This document shows, in pieces, positions 53,852 through 63,336 of a stretch of DNA of 64,000 bases (its first letter is position 1; each line of letters opens with the position of its first letter). The stretch is from Paenibacillus sp. JNUCC32 (GTDB lineage: Bacteria; Bacillota; Bacilli; Paenibacillales; Paenibacillaceae). A program made the position numbers and the translations under genes. Below the pieces are notes generated by a model. That model made no database searches and was not told where the DNA came from. It worked only from the letters and a program-made list of their open reading frames with translations. Location of the stretch: contig NZ_CP062260.1 of assembly GCF_014863545.1 (NCBI RefSeq), forward strand, positions 2,294,001 through 2,358,000, written 5' to 3'.

Positions 53852-55051
53852 ATGAAAGTCAATGCGAACGAATCTCCGAAAACAACTCTATTTACAGATG
53901 ATTTCACGCAAAATCCTTATCCTGTGTACGAGAAATTGAGGCAAAGCGATCCCATTATGAAGCTGCAATTTCCGGATGGTCGTCATGGGTGGCTGATCAG
54001 CAGTTACGCTGAAGCCGTCGAAGCGCTCAAGGATGGCCGGTTCAGCAAGGACGTCGCGAAGGCAATGGGCGCGGAACAGACCAGCGTGTTCAGCACGAAT
54101 ATGCTGTTCTCCGATCCGCCGGATCACAAACGGCTTCGCGGATTGGTCCAGAAGGGTTTCACGCCGCAGAGAATCGCGGATATGCGCAGCCATATTCAAG
54201 AGATCGCGGATAACCTGTTGGATGCCGTCTCCTCCCAAGACACCATGAATCTTATTGACGAATATGCCTTTAAGCTTCCCATTATAGTAATCAGCGAGAT
54301 TCTCGGCGTACCCGCCGAGGATCAGGACAAGTTCCGGGTATGGTCCAATTCCATCATCGGCGCTTCCAATCAGGAAATGAACGAGCAGGTCGTCCAGCAT
54401 ATGAACGAATTCATCGCTTATTTGAGGGACTGGTTCGCCAAGGTTCGCGAACAGCCCGGCGACGATATGATCAGTCAGCTGGTCATTGCCGAGAACCAAG
54501 GTGACCGCTTATCCGAACAGGAGTTATACGGCGTCGTTACCCTGATGATCATAGCCGGTCATGAAACGACGGTGAACCTGATCGGCAATGGCGTGCTTGC
54601 ATTATTGGAGCATCCGGAGCAGCGGAAGCTTCTGCAGGAACAGCCGGAACGGATTCATGGCGCCATTGAGGAAATGCTTCGCTACAACGGTCCCGTTGAA
54701 TTCAGCACTTCACGATGGGCCGCGGAGGACTTGGAATTTCACGGTGTCCATATGAAAAAAGGCGACTTGGTTGTCATCGCCCTAAATTCCGCTAATCGCG
54801 ATTCCACACAATTCGAGGATCCCGATCTGTTCGATATCACCCGTGAGAAGAGCCACCACTTAGCCTTCGGCAAGGGAATACACCTCTGCCTCGGAGCACC
54901 GCTCGCCAGGCTGGAAGGTGAAATCGCGATTAACACGCTCCTTCGCCGCTTTCCCGATTTCGAGCTTCAGGGCAAAATCGACGAGCTGGAATGGAGGCCG
55001 GGTATGATCGTGCGCGGCGTGAAGGAGATCCCCATTTCACTTCGTTCTTAA
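53852..55051 (+). CDS. Cytochrome P450 (CYP107-like)
   Basis: The 399-residue soluble monooxygenase has the expected marks: heme-ligand Cys346 in FGKGIHLCLGAPLAR, the I-helix oxygen-binding AGHETTVNL near residue 235, and ExxR in a stretch before it. PPDHKRLRGLVQKGF is typical of Bacillus YjiB/PksS relatives, which hydroxylate lipids or polyketides. The substrate is unknown and no ferredoxin is linked. I choose the ATG at 53852 behind GAGAGGAG; an ATG at 53813 is upstream of that site. The gene has its own terminator and stands alone. Confidence 0.92.
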   Translation: MKVNANESPKTTLFTDDFTQNPYPVYEKLRQSDPIMKLQFPDGRHGWLISSYAEAVEALKDGRFSKDVAKAMGAEQTSVFSTNMLFSDPPDHKRLRGLVQKGFTPQRIADMRSHIQEIADNLLDAVSSQDTMNLIDEYAFKLPIIVISEILGVPAEDQDKFRVWSNSIIGASNQEMNEQVVQHMNEFIAYLRDWFAKVREQPGDDMISQLVIAENQGDRLSEQELYGVVTLMIIAGHETTVNLIGNGVLALLEHPEQRKLLQEQPERIHGAIEEMLRYNGPVEFSTSRWAAEDLEFHGVHMKKGDLVVIALNSANRDSTQFEDPDLFDITREKSHHLAFGKGIHLCLGAPLARLEGEIAINTLLRRFPDFELQGKIDELEWRPGMIVRGVKEIPISLRS

Positions 55052-55082
55052 TATCCAGCAGAATAATATATTTACACCTAGT

Positions 55083-55120
55083 AAAAAGGCGAACCCTAAA
55101 AGTGGTTCGCCTTTTGTTTT
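55083..55120 (+). terminator. Terminator of the P450 gene
   Basis: A perfect 12-bp stem, AAAAGGCGAACC/GGTTCGCCTTTT, has an 8-base loop and is followed by GTTTTT. It begins 32 bases after the stop. Confidence 0.92.
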
Positions 55121-55338
55121 TGGATATGTTCAATTCAGTTAACATATATAACATTATGTAAACTAATTAACTGATGAACAACGAGCTTTAGTCCTTTACC
55201 GAAGCGAATAATATATATCACTCGTTTTATCCACCCGGTGTTAAAGTTATTGATATGGTAATAATGGGTAAACTTAGAAAGTATCACTTTGTAAAACGAT
55301 GGACTTCAGAATTTTGTAACAGAAAGAGGATGAGACGA

Positions 55339-55833
55339 ATGAAGTCTTCTAAAACCCATGAAAATCAAACACAGCGCTCAAACTACGCCGAACGCAACCT
55401 ATGGGCCGGCATCTTGTTCGGGTTGGGGCTGGTCGGATTTATCGATGAGGTGGTATTTCACCAATTGCTGCATTGGCATCATTTCTACGATAAGTCTACA
55501 AGCGATATCGGCCTTGTCTCTGATGGTCTGTTTCATGCGTTCAGCTGGTTTGCTACCATCGGCTCCTCGTTTCTGATTGCCGATCTGCACCGAAGGAACG
55601 CGTTTTGGGCTAAACGATGGATTGGAGGCATTCTGTTAGGCGGTGGCGCTTTCCAACTGTACGACGGCATCATCCAGCACAAATGGATGCGACTGCATCA
55701 GATTCGTTATTACGTCGATATAAGACCCTACGACTGGGTCTGGAATCTGATTGCTGCCGGCATGATCATCGCTGGCATCATACTCATTGCACGAACTCGA
55801 AACCGCGTCCCTTCCCGGAAGGCCGCATCCTAA
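55339..55833 (+). CDS. DUF2243-family membrane protein
   Basis: The 164-residue protein has four helices. GILFGLGLVGFIDEVVFHQLLHWHH near residue 25 carries the conserved Asp-Glu-His cluster of DUF2243. DGLFHAFSWF follows. I choose the ATG at 55339 behind AAAGAGG. It ends one base before the CtaG-like gene, so the two are coupled. Pairs of DUF2243 and CtaG-like genes are frequent in Firmicutes and suggest a role in copper or cytochrome oxidase assembly; this is inference from context. Confidence 0.88.
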   Translation: MKSSKTHENQTQRSNYAERNLWAGILFGLGLVGFIDEVVFHQLLHWHHFYDKSTSDIGLVSDGLFHAFSWFATIGSSFLIADLHRRNAFWAKRWIGGILLGGGAFQLYDGIIQHKWMRLHQIRYYVDIRPYDWVWNLIAAGMIIAGIILIARTRNRVPSRKAAS

Positions 55834-55834
55834 G

Positions 55835-56656
55835 ATGAGTAGCCATTCGTTTCATCATCATGGTGCCGGAATGTTCGAAGGCGCTGCTGTATGGCACCCT
55901 TGGGAATGGATTATGAGTTTCTTCCTCGCTGGCCTAATTCTGCTCTATTGGACAGCTGCTGCGGTTTCCAACCGACGCCACCGCAAATGGCCTGCCCATC
56001 GTTATGTTTGCTGGATTGCGGGATTGACCTGCATAGGTTTATCGCTGGCAGGCCCGTTGGCCCGGCTTGCCCCTGCGAATTTCTCGGTGCATATGCTTGG
56101 GCATCTGCTGCTCGGCATGCTCGGGCCACTGCTGATTGCGTTTTCAGCTCCAATGACGCTTCTGCTTCGGTCAGTCCCAGTGCCGGTCGCAAGAAGAATT
56201 AGCCGATTGCTTAAGAGCAATCCCGTCCATTGTATCTCACATCCATTGGTGGCCGCTTTGTTGAATATTGGCGGCTTATGGATCCTCTACACCACCGGGT
56301 TGTTCACGGCCATGCATTCTAGCCTAATTCTTCATATAGCCGTTCATTTTCATGTGTTTGCAGCCGGATATCTATTTACGGTTTCTTTGATCTACGTGGA
56401 TGTGGTTCCCTACCGCCGAAGCTTTCGGCTTCGTGCGTTCATCCTGATCATTGCCATGGCGGGACACGGGATACTCTCCAAATACTTATATGCCCATCCG
56501 CCCGACGGCGTTCCTTTCGAGCAGGCAAAGCTTGGTGGAATGCTGATGTATTACGGCGGCGATGCCGTGGATCTCGTTCTCGTGTTGTGGATGTGCATGC
56601 AATGGTATAGGTCGTCCCGTCCGCGACCGGCATCGTTTCATCCAATCCCGGATTAA
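55835..56656 (+). CDS. CtaG-family cytochrome c oxidase assembly-like membrane protein
   Basis: The 273-residue membrane protein of the caa3-type CtaG group has about seven helices. HLLLGMLGPLLIAFSAP near residue 85 and HIAVHFHVFAAGYLF near residue 165 carry the conserved histidines; the N-terminus SSHSFHHHGAGM is histidine-rich and could bind copper. B. subtilis CtaG is needed for assembly of the CuA/CuB centres of caa3 oxidase. The start is ATG at 55835, one base after the DUF2243 stop. Its stop overlaps that of the convergent VanW gene by four bases. Confidence 0.88.
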   Translation: MSSHSFHHHGAGMFEGAAVWHPWEWIMSFFLAGLILLYWTAAAVSNRRHRKWPAHRYVCWIAGLTCIGLSLAGPLARLAPANFSVHMLGHLLLGMLGPLLIAFSAPMTLLLRSVPVPVARRISRLLKSNPVHCISHPLVAALLNIGGLWILYTTGLFTAMHSSLILHIAVHFHVFAAGYLFTVSLIYVDVVPYRRSFRLRAFILIIAMAGHGILSKYLYAHPPDGVPFEQAKLGGMLMYYGGDAVDLVLVLWMCMQWYRSSRPRPASFHPIPD

Positions 56657-57585
56657 TCGCCGCTTACCGGATTATGCTTGGTGTCGCTGGTCTCCTCCGG
56701 CAGGCTGTTGGATATGCTCGGTACATTGCGCGGCTTATATTCGATGAGTTCCGAAGAGTATATGGCTACGGTCATTCTTCCCCCGTTCCCGAATGCCCGA
56801 ATGAGGATGGGTTGATTATAGGCGTTCTCAAAGACAAAATCCGGGCCTCCCCAGCTAACCGTAGCGTCTCGACCAGGCAGCACGTAAGGGACGTTCCGGC
56901 TGTGGGAGTAGCGCTTCACAATCTGCAAACCTGCACGGTCAATCGCATTATACAGCGTCGAAGAAACCTGACAGATTCCGCCCCCCACTCCTTCGGACAA
57001 TTCGCCTCTTACGATCACGCCGGCACGTTTGTACCCCCTGTCCACCGTTCTCATGCCGACGACCTCATTGAACGAGAACGTTTCCCCGGGGAATACGACT
57101 GCGCTGTCAATCGCTTGAGCAGCCAACGCGATGTTATGGGAACGATTTTTGTTATTGGAATTAAAATAGGTTACATAGTAGCCGATCGGCTTGACGCGAA
57201 TGGAAGCCAGAAGCTCGGTGTCCACTTTCGGATATATCGGATACCTCGGCGCTTCGATGGAAGAAGCCCCGGTGCCGTACCAATACGAATAGTATTGTTC
57301 CAATAGCTTGCGTCGGTCCAGACGATGGCCGTTCTGACCCGGAACGATCTGGCCGCTGCTGCCAATCTTGGCATTTCGGGCTTCCATATACGTCTTGCGA
57401 TCAAGTTTATCCACCCATTGATCGTATTTGTCCATATCCAGCAGCGGGAACACATCAAGCGCATGTTCGCTTCGATTCACGCTTTCCATGACTTTGCCTT
57501 CCTGGGTAATCGTTAAATTGTCGTTCTCCGGTTCAGTCCCTTGCAGGAGCATGAACAGTAGGCTAATGACCGACATCCATTTCAA
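56653..57585 (-). CDS. VanW-family secreted protein
   Basis: The 310-residue protein has a signal peptide (MKWMSVISLLFMLLQG). The VanW domain spans about residues 150-280: FPGETFSFNEVVG, RGYKRAGVIVRGELSEG and GGGICQVSSTLYNAI, then HSRNVPYVLPGRDATV. VanW proteins occur in vancomycin gene clusters and widely in sporeformers (YoaR); the biochemical role is not known. The start is TTG at 57585 behind AGGTG. Its 3' end overlaps the convergent CtaG gene by four bases. Confidence 0.9.
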   Translation of the reverse strand: MKWMSVISLLFMLLQGTEPENDNLTITQEGKVMESVNRSEHALDVFPLLDMDKYDQWVDKLDRKTYMEARNAKIGSSGQIVPGQNGHRLDRRKLLEQYYSYWYGTGASSIEAPRYPIYPKVDTELLASIRVKPIGYYVTYFNSNNKNRSHNIALAAQAIDSAVVFPGETFSFNEVVGMRTVDRGYKRAGVIVRGELSEGVGGGICQVSSTLYNAIDRAGLQIVKRYSHSRNVPYVLPGRDATVSWGGPDFVFENAYNQPILIRAFGNGGRMTVAIYSSELIEYKPRNVPSISNSLPEETSDTKHNPVSGD

Positions 57586-57715
57586 GTGGGTTCACCTGCT
57601 TTATCTTTGTGTTTTCCTCGTCTTCGTGCGTTTTTCCTGCTATGCCCGTTTACACATCTCTTTGGTATTATGATTGCATTCTAGGTAATTCATTCAGAAT
57701 TGTTTCCTTAACCAC

Positions 57716-57756
57716 AAAAAGAAACCCGCACATTCATCGTGCGGGCTTCTTTGCAA
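57716..57756 (-). terminator. Terminator of the MFS transporter gene
   Basis: The stem CCCGCAC/GTGCGGG is extended by AAGAA and TTCTT flanks. On the minus strand it ends in CTTTTTG. It is about 20 bases after the transporter stop. Confidence 0.85.
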
Positions 57757-57766
57757 AAGTACGATT

Positions 57767-59017
57767 TTATAAAGAGACTTGTGTCTCTTTCCTGCGGCTA
57801 ATAGGCATGACGAGAAACAGAAACGAACTGACGGCCAGTAATTCCGCGATCCCGATGACGGTGCCCATAGGAGCTGCCGTCGTTCCGTCTCCAAGCCCGA
57901 CAAGAGGGCTTGCGGCGGCGCCTAAGAGCAAAGGCAGCAAGCCTAGCAATGCAGATGCACTGCCTGAAGTATGGGCTTCCTGCTTCTGCATCGCCAGGGA
58001 TGTTGTCGTTGCGCTAACCATCCCAACGGCAGAGACGATCAGGAACAGCATCGGCGCAATGAGAAACAGTCCGCCGCCAAGCCATGTAATGGCAAGCAGC
58101 GATGTGCCGCCAAAGGCTGCAATAACAAGTCCCGTCGTCAGAAGTTTGGTTTCTCCTGTTCGGGAAGCCAACCTCCCGGTAATTTGGGAGAATAGTACGA
58201 TACCAACCCCGTTAACGGCAAAGAATAGGCTGTACGTTTGAGGAGTCACCCCGAAGATATCCTGCAGCACGAAGGGCGATCCCGAGATATACGCGAACAT
58301 CGCGGCCGATACGAACGCTTGGGAGAGCGCATATCCGATAAACACGCGATCCCGAACCAGCGTACCGAAGGTTTGAAAGGTTTGCCTGATCCCGCCGCTG
58401 GCTCTATACTCCTTGTTCAACGTTTCCGGAAGACCAAACCATACGGCAAGCAGCATCAGCAATCCAATCAAAAACAGGACGACGAATACGCCACGCCAAG
58501 ATACAAAATTCAGAATAAAGGCACCGAATACAGGAGCGATAATTGGAGCCAATCCGTTGATCAGCATCAGTAAAGTGAAAAATTTGGTCAGCTCCGAGCC
58601 GGTGTATAAATCCCGCACGACCGCCCTGGATATGACGATGCCGGCTGCTCCGCTGGCTCCCTGCACGAAGCGGAGCGCAACCAGAACCCAAATCGTCGGT
58701 GCAAATGCGCACAGTAAGGAGGTGACCGAATAAATAATCAGGGATATGATCAGCGGTGCTTTTCTCCCCCGTATATCGCTGAGCGGCCCGGCTACGAGCT
58801 GTCCAAGCGCCAGGCCCAGCAAAAATGCCGTCAAGCTTAATTGGGCTAACGATGCCGGTGACCCTAAACTTTCCGAAAGTTTAGGCAGTGCAGGCAAATA
58901 CATGTCAACTGAGAGCGGTCCAAATGCCGATAGGGATCCGAGAATCAAGGCAAACTGCAGCCTCTTTCCGCGAGTCAGGACCATGGCTGAACCGGTTTCT
59001 TTGGTGGAAATCGACAT
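57767..59017 (-). CDS. Bcr/CflA-type multidrug MFS transporter
   Basis: The 416-residue protein has twelve helices and the drug:H+ antiporter-1 layout. SVDMYLPALPKL near residue 35 is the Bcr/CflA hallmark; GPLSDIRGRKAPL near residue 78 is the MFS A motif; FVQGASGAAGIVISRAVVRD near residue 110 is the C-motif region. It exports drugs or metabolites in exchange for protons. I choose the ATG at 59017 (AAAGGAAG eleven bases upstream); a longer frame from 59083 adds a Cys/His-rich, poorly typical N-terminus. It stands alone with its own terminator. Confidence 0.9.
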   Translation of the reverse strand: MSISTKETGSAMVLTRGKRLQFALILGSLSAFGPLSVDMYLPALPKLSESLGSPASLAQLSLTAFLLGLALGQLVAGPLSDIRGRKAPLIISLIIYSVTSLLCAFAPTIWVLVALRFVQGASGAAGIVISRAVVRDLYTGSELTKFFTLLMLINGLAPIIAPVFGAFILNFVSWRGVFVVLFLIGLLMLLAVWFGLPETLNKEYRASGGIRQTFQTFGTLVRDRVFIGYALSQAFVSAAMFAYISGSPFVLQDIFGVTPQTYSLFFAVNGVGIVLFSQITGRLASRTGETKLLTTGLVIAAFGGTSLLAITWLGGGLFLIAPMLFLIVSAVGMVSATTTSLAMQKQEAHTSGSASALLGLLPLLLGAAASPLVGLGDGTTAAPMGTVIGIAELLAVSSFLFLVMPISRRKETQVSL

Positions 59018-59145
59018 ACTGACAGATACTTCCTTTCTCTTGCAACACATTGATGCATGGGTGATATGCTGCTGGCAATCCATCTTGATTGCTAAGCAAC
59101 TATCCTATCATAGGTTATTTTTTTGGATATTACCAACCATTTTTA

Positions 59146-60708
59146 CTAGGACAGGGGCATGCGCAAAGTAAACGTTGTGCCAATGCCCAGTTCGCTATGT
59201 ACCGTAATTCTCCCGCCATGATCTTCTACAATTTTCTGACAAAGGGACAACCCGAGCCCCGTCCCTTCTTCCTTGGTCGTATAGAACGGATCGAAAATTT
59301 TGGCAAGATTTTCATCAGCGATCCCTTTGCCGGTATCCTCGATCTGAACAACGGCCATCCCCTCTTCTGCTTTAAGCGAGATTCGAACGGAACCGGTGTT
59401 TTCCATCGCCTGGAAGGAATTACGAATCAGATTGATCAGTACCTGGATGATCTTGTCCCGGTCCATCACGATTTGGATCGGCTCATCGCTTAAGTCGAGC
59501 AGAAACACATGTCCGTGCGAGGCCGCTTCGGATTCACATAAGGAGTAAACGCGCGTCATGCAATCCGATAGGGACTCAACCCTCATATTGCTGGCATGCG
59601 GCTTTGAAAAATGTAAAAATTCAGCCGTCAGCTCCCCTACCCGCGTGATTTCCCCCATGATAACCTCATACCAGGGCTGTATATTATAACTTTGATTTTT
59701 GGAAAGCTGTATAAAGCCTTTAATCGAAGTCAGCGGATTGCGTATCTCGTGGGCCATTCCGGCAGCGAGCTCCCCCACCATCTTCATTTTTTCCGTACGG
59801 ATCATCTCCTCCTGGCTTCTCATCCAGGAATTGCGGCGCATTTGAAAAATCCGATCCTCCGCCGTGCTGATGATCTCCTGATACGTTAATGCTTCGTGCG
59901 GGTAGCAAGTAATGCTATACGTCACCTGTACGCCGATATGCTCAAAATTGAACATGGTGCTGTCGATGTTGACATGCTCCGGTAGCAGTACGGCAAAGCG
60001 GTCTCCCGCATAGCGCGAGGCGGCCAGCATGTCGTTCAGGAACAATCTCCGCAGAGCACGCGAGAATCTGATCAGTATCTCATTTGCGGTGGAAATGTCC
60101 TTTGCATTTAACGATTTAAAGTTGTTGATATCGAGCAGCACCAGCTGAAACGGCTTGTTCACCTCAATGAGCTGCTGGACTTTATGCAAATACCCGTCAT
60201 AATTCAGAAGACCGGTTAATGCATCATGGTACGTTAAGTAATCGTTCTGCTTATATAATTTCTTTTTCTCCGATTCCAGAAAGTTAACAAAGTGGAATGA
60301 AATCACAATCACAAAGGAAGCCAAACAATCAAACACGGAGACCAGAACATTGTATTTCGTTAACGGCACGTAAGTCAGACGGATTAAGGAATACTGAAGA
60401 ATGATCAGGAAGCACAGCGGCATCGTTTCCTTAAATCGTTCTTTGTTATGAATGGTATTAATGATCAGTATGTAATACAGGAGGATACACCAGTTTAATT
60501 GACTTACATAGTGAAACGCCCCAAGAAACAGAAAATGAACATAACGAAGCCATTCGTACTTTCGATCAAAAACAACGGATACGTACAACAAAGTTGCCGT
60601 GAGCAGCATCAAAGGAATGGACGTGTGATAACCGAGATAGACCGACGATACCATGATAAAAATCGATATCAAGGGAACAAATAGGAGCTTAAGGACTAAA
60701 AACGACAA
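59146..60708 (-). CDS. Membrane histidine kinase with degenerate GGDEF domain
   Basis: The 520-residue protein has six N-terminal helices (about residues 1-150), without a periplasmic domain. A GGDEF-like domain follows at about residues 165-300: YHDALTGLLNYDGY and VLLDINNFKSLN are typical, but the signature reads YAGDRFAVL where GGDEF is expected, so cyclase activity is unlikely. Then HisKA (MAHEIRNPLTSIKGF) and an HATPase (DKIIQVLINLIRNSFQAM, GTGLGLSLCQKIVEDHGG). The start is TTG at 60708 behind TAGGAG. There is no adjacent response regulator; kinases of this shape often feed the Spo0 phosphorelay, which is inference here. Confidence 0.88.
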   Translation of the reverse strand: MSFLVLKLLFVPLISIFIMVSSVYLGYHTSIPLMLLTATLLYVSVVFDRKYEWLRYVHFLFLGAFHYVSQLNWCILLYYILIINTIHNKERFKETMPLCFLIILQYSLIRLTYVPLTKYNVLVSVFDCLASFVIVISFHFVNFLESEKKKLYKQNDYLTYHDALTGLLNYDGYLHKVQQLIEVNKPFQLVLLDINNFKSLNAKDISTANEILIRFSRALRRLFLNDMLAASRYAGDRFAVLLPEHVNIDSTMFNFEHIGVQVTYSITCYPHEALTYQEIISTAEDRIFQMRRNSWMRSQEEMIRTEKMKMVGELAAGMAHEIRNPLTSIKGFIQLSKNQSYNIQPWYEVIMGEITRVGELTAEFLHFSKPHASNMRVESLSDCMTRVYSLCESEAASHGHVFLLDLSDEPIQIVMDRDKIIQVLINLIRNSFQAMENTGSVRISLKAEEGMAVVQIEDTGKGIADENLAKIFDPFYTTKEEGTGLGLSLCQKIVEDHGGRITVHSELGIGTTFTLRMPLS

Positions 60709-60890
60709 AGCGAATCACTCCTAAATCGCTATTACTGGCGCATAATGTAGAAATCAACGAGGCAAGTTCCACCAAATATGGTACACCATATACATGCGTC
60801 TGAACAGCAGGAAAACACCACTTTCAACAAAGCCGCCCTTTATTTTTTCCTGAAAATGGCGTTATTCCTGCCGTCAATTGCTATTTTCAG

Positions 60891-61673
60891 CTAAATTTCC
60901 TCATAACGTATCGATAGAATCTGATCGGTTACCGGATGATACGAAACCGTGACATACACGCCGAATTCAACGTTCCCTTTCTTAAGCCACAGTTTGAACT
61001 TCTCCTCCGCCAAAACACTGGATATCTTGGTTCTGCCCATATACAAATAATCCACGACGTCCATATTATATTTCCGCTTGGTTTCGGTGACGGCTAAGGT
61101 TCCCCACTTGGCATAAGCAGGCTCTCTTCTGTTCACGGCATGAATCAAAGACTGCGCAATTTCGGTCAGTTCACGCTGTCCGATCTCTGTGGAAGCTCGA
61201 TTTGCTGTAGTTATGAGATATTGCCAATCCGCCTTTTCAAATACCAACAGCTGCAGCGTATTGAGCGGACCTTTGTAGAATTTAGCGGTTGTCTGCTCCG
61301 TCAATTCTAATGCTTGAAACGATAGGTGTTCCAGCTGCTGTCTATTCTCAACGGGATATAACTCGATCCTGTAGTCGTTCTCGGGTTTAAATTCGTTTCG
61401 ATAATGGATCTCCAAATGCTCGTCAAGTCCGGCATGCGTGCCATAACAACGACCATATTGATGCGTAAAAGCTACGGCAGGCACTTGCGGCGGGAGCTGG
61501 ATTTCTCTGCCGAAACGCTTCTCGCAAGCCCTTATCGCCTCCTCTGCCAGCCCGGCACCGCTTTCAAAAATAGCCTGCTGAAACGAAAACTCCGAAGATT
61601 CCATAGTCGCCTGATCATTAACGGGTGTGACCCCGAGCGACAAAATGCTAGCGAATAAAAGGGTCCCCAGCAT
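60891..61673 (-). CDS. Secreted DUF3889-domain protein
   Basis: The 260-residue protein has a signal peptide (MLGTLLFASILSLGVTPV). The C-terminal part, from about residue 175, is DUF3889: YAKWGTLAVTETKRKY, VVDYLYMGRTKISS, EKFKLWLK, YVTVSYHPVTDQILSI. The N-terminal domain (about 40-170) is of an unknown type, with KADWQYLITTANRAS late in it. DUF3889 proteins occur in sporeformers and some carry a germination or sporulation context. I choose the ATG at 61673 behind CTAGGAGGAGG; the long upstream frame lies before this site and runs into the divergent gene. It is divergent from the second germination operon. Confidence 0.82.
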   Translation of the reverse strand: MLGTLLFASILSLGVTPVNDQATMESSEFSFQQAIFESGAGLAEEAIRACEKRFGREIQLPPQVPAVAFTHQYGRCYGTHAGLDEHLEIHYRNEFKPENDYRIELYPVENRQQLEHLSFQALELTEQTTAKFYKGPLNTLQLLVFEKADWQYLITTANRASTEIGQRELTEIAQSLIHAVNRREPAYAKWGTLAVTETKRKYNMDVVDYLYMGRTKISSVLAEEKFKLWLKKGNVEFGVYVTVSYHPVTDQILSIRYEEI

Positions 61674-61824
61674 GTTATTCCTCCTCCTAGAGATTGGCAG
61701 ACTTTGCCTGATTCTAAGATTCCCGCGGACGCTCTTCTTATTCCTGACTTGGGATTCGTTGGATAATTCTTTTGAAAAATACACACACTGTGACGGACTA
61801 TGCATGAATCCGAGGTGAGTACGC

Positions 61825-63330
61825 GTGGGGATGAAACAGAGATTAAAATCTATTTTTTTGGTCACTCATGAGCATTCTGAATCCAGCACTTCTCTATATA
61901 ATCAACAGGATCCCAACCCCCAGGAAGAGGTTTCGCTGACGCTGAAGCATGTCGCGGATCAGTTTGACGATTCGGCCGACTTTGTCCATAAGATCTATCT
62001 TCACGGGCGCCTTCATGTTATGTATTTCAGCCATTTGGTCAATGAGGATCGGCTGGAGCGGGATCTGCTTCCTCCCATTTTGAATTCCGAAAACCCGCTC
62101 GATTTGTTGACGGAGCAATCACAATATGAGCATATAACGGATTCGAAAACCTATGTGGAAGGTATTCTAAGCGGTATGGCCGCGTTTTATTATGAAGATC
62201 AAGCTTTCATGATCGATGTTATTTTCCCGACATCCCGGACGGTGGCTGAATCCGAAACGGAATCCATCATTATCGGACCGCATGAAGCGTTTACCGAACA
62301 AGCCTATACGAATCTGTCTTTGATCCGCAAGAGAGTGCAAAGTTCTCATCTCAAGGTCATCAAACTTTCCGTCGGCGAAGTTACGAAATCGGATATCTAT
62401 GTTCTGTATATCCAGGACATCGCGAATGAGAAATACGTCAAAGAAGTAATAAAGCGGGTCGAAGCTATAGAGATTGATGCCATTCACGATACAAACATGC
62501 TGATCCAGTGCATTGACGATGATCCGTACTCGATTTTTGCGCAATTTTTGACCTCAGAGCGGCCGGATACCATTGCCTCCAAGCTGGTTTCGGGACGAGT
62601 CGTTGGAATTATGGACGGAAGTCCCACTGCTTTTACCGCGCCCGCCAACTTTTTTGAATTTTTCTCGTCTTCCGACGATTATTACCAGAGGTGGAGCATT
62701 GGTACGGCGACCTTGTTCCTAAGGTTTGCAGCCCTTTTGATAACGGTGACGTTGACGGCCCTATATGTCTCGGTTACCTCGTTTCACTATGAAATGATTC
62801 CCGAGAATCTGATCCTTACGCTGACGGAGTCCAGAAGCAAAGTGCCGTTTCCTCCCATTTTCGAAGCGCTGCTCATGGAGACGACGATCGAGCTGCTGCG
62901 GGAGGCCGGGGCCAGGCTGCCTACCAAGATTGGACAGACTATCGGTATCGTAGGCGGTATCGTCATCGGCCAGGCGGCAGTGCAAGCCGGATTAACCAGT
63001 AATATTCTGATCATCTCCGTCGCCTCTTCGGCCATCGCTTCCTTTGTCATCCCGAACTATGTTATGAGCGCATCTTTTCGCTTGTTCCGTTTCGGGCTTA
63101 TCGTAATGGCCGGTTTGTGGGGGAATATGGGACTAGCGCTTGGCTTGGCCTATATGGTCATTCACTTAAGCGGCTTGACGAGTGTCGGCTCCTCCTATCT
63201 AACACCCATCGCACCATTCGAGCCGTATGACTGGAAAGACGTATTTCTAAGACTTCCCTTTTCCACATTGGCCAAGCGGCCTACCCAAGTCAAAGCCAAA
63301 AACAAGGTCAAATTAAAAATGAAAAGGTGA
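61825..63330 (+). CDS. GerA-type spore germination protein (A subunit), second locus
   Basis: The 501-residue protein has a soluble N-terminal domain (about residues 1-280; EQAYTNLSLIRKRVQ and LVSGRVVGIMDGSPTAFTAP) and a membrane domain (KVPFPPIFEALLMETTIELLREAG, then GIVGGIVIGQAAVQAGLTS). It is only moderately similar to the paralogue at 32194. The start is GTG at 61825, five bases after GAGGTGAG; an ATG at 61831 is also possible. The next gene is the B subunit, so this is a second receptor with the order A-B, followed presumably by C outside the window. Confidence 0.92.
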   Translation: MGMKQRLKSIFLVTHEHSESSTSLYNQQDPNPQEEVSLTLKHVADQFDDSADFVHKIYLHGRLHVMYFSHLVNEDRLERDLLPPILNSENPLDLLTEQSQYEHITDSKTYVEGILSGMAAFYYEDQAFMIDVIFPTSRTVAESETESIIIGPHEAFTEQAYTNLSLIRKRVQSSHLKVIKLSVGEVTKSDIYVLYIQDIANEKYVKEVIKRVEAIEIDAIHDTNMLIQCIDDDPYSIFAQFLTSERPDTIASKLVSGRVVGIMDGSPTAFTAPANFFEFFSSSDDYYQRWSIGTATLFLRFAALLITVTLTALYVSVTSFHYEMIPENLILTLTESRSKVPFPPIFEALLMETTIELLREAGARLPTKIGQTIGIVGGIVIGQAAVQAGLTSNILIISVASSAIASFVIPNYVMSASFRLFRFGLIVMAGLWGNMGLALGLAYMVIHLSGLTSVGSSYLTPIAPFEPYDWKDVFLRLPFSTLAKRPTQVKAKNKVKLKMKR

Positions 63331-63336
63331 GGCAAC

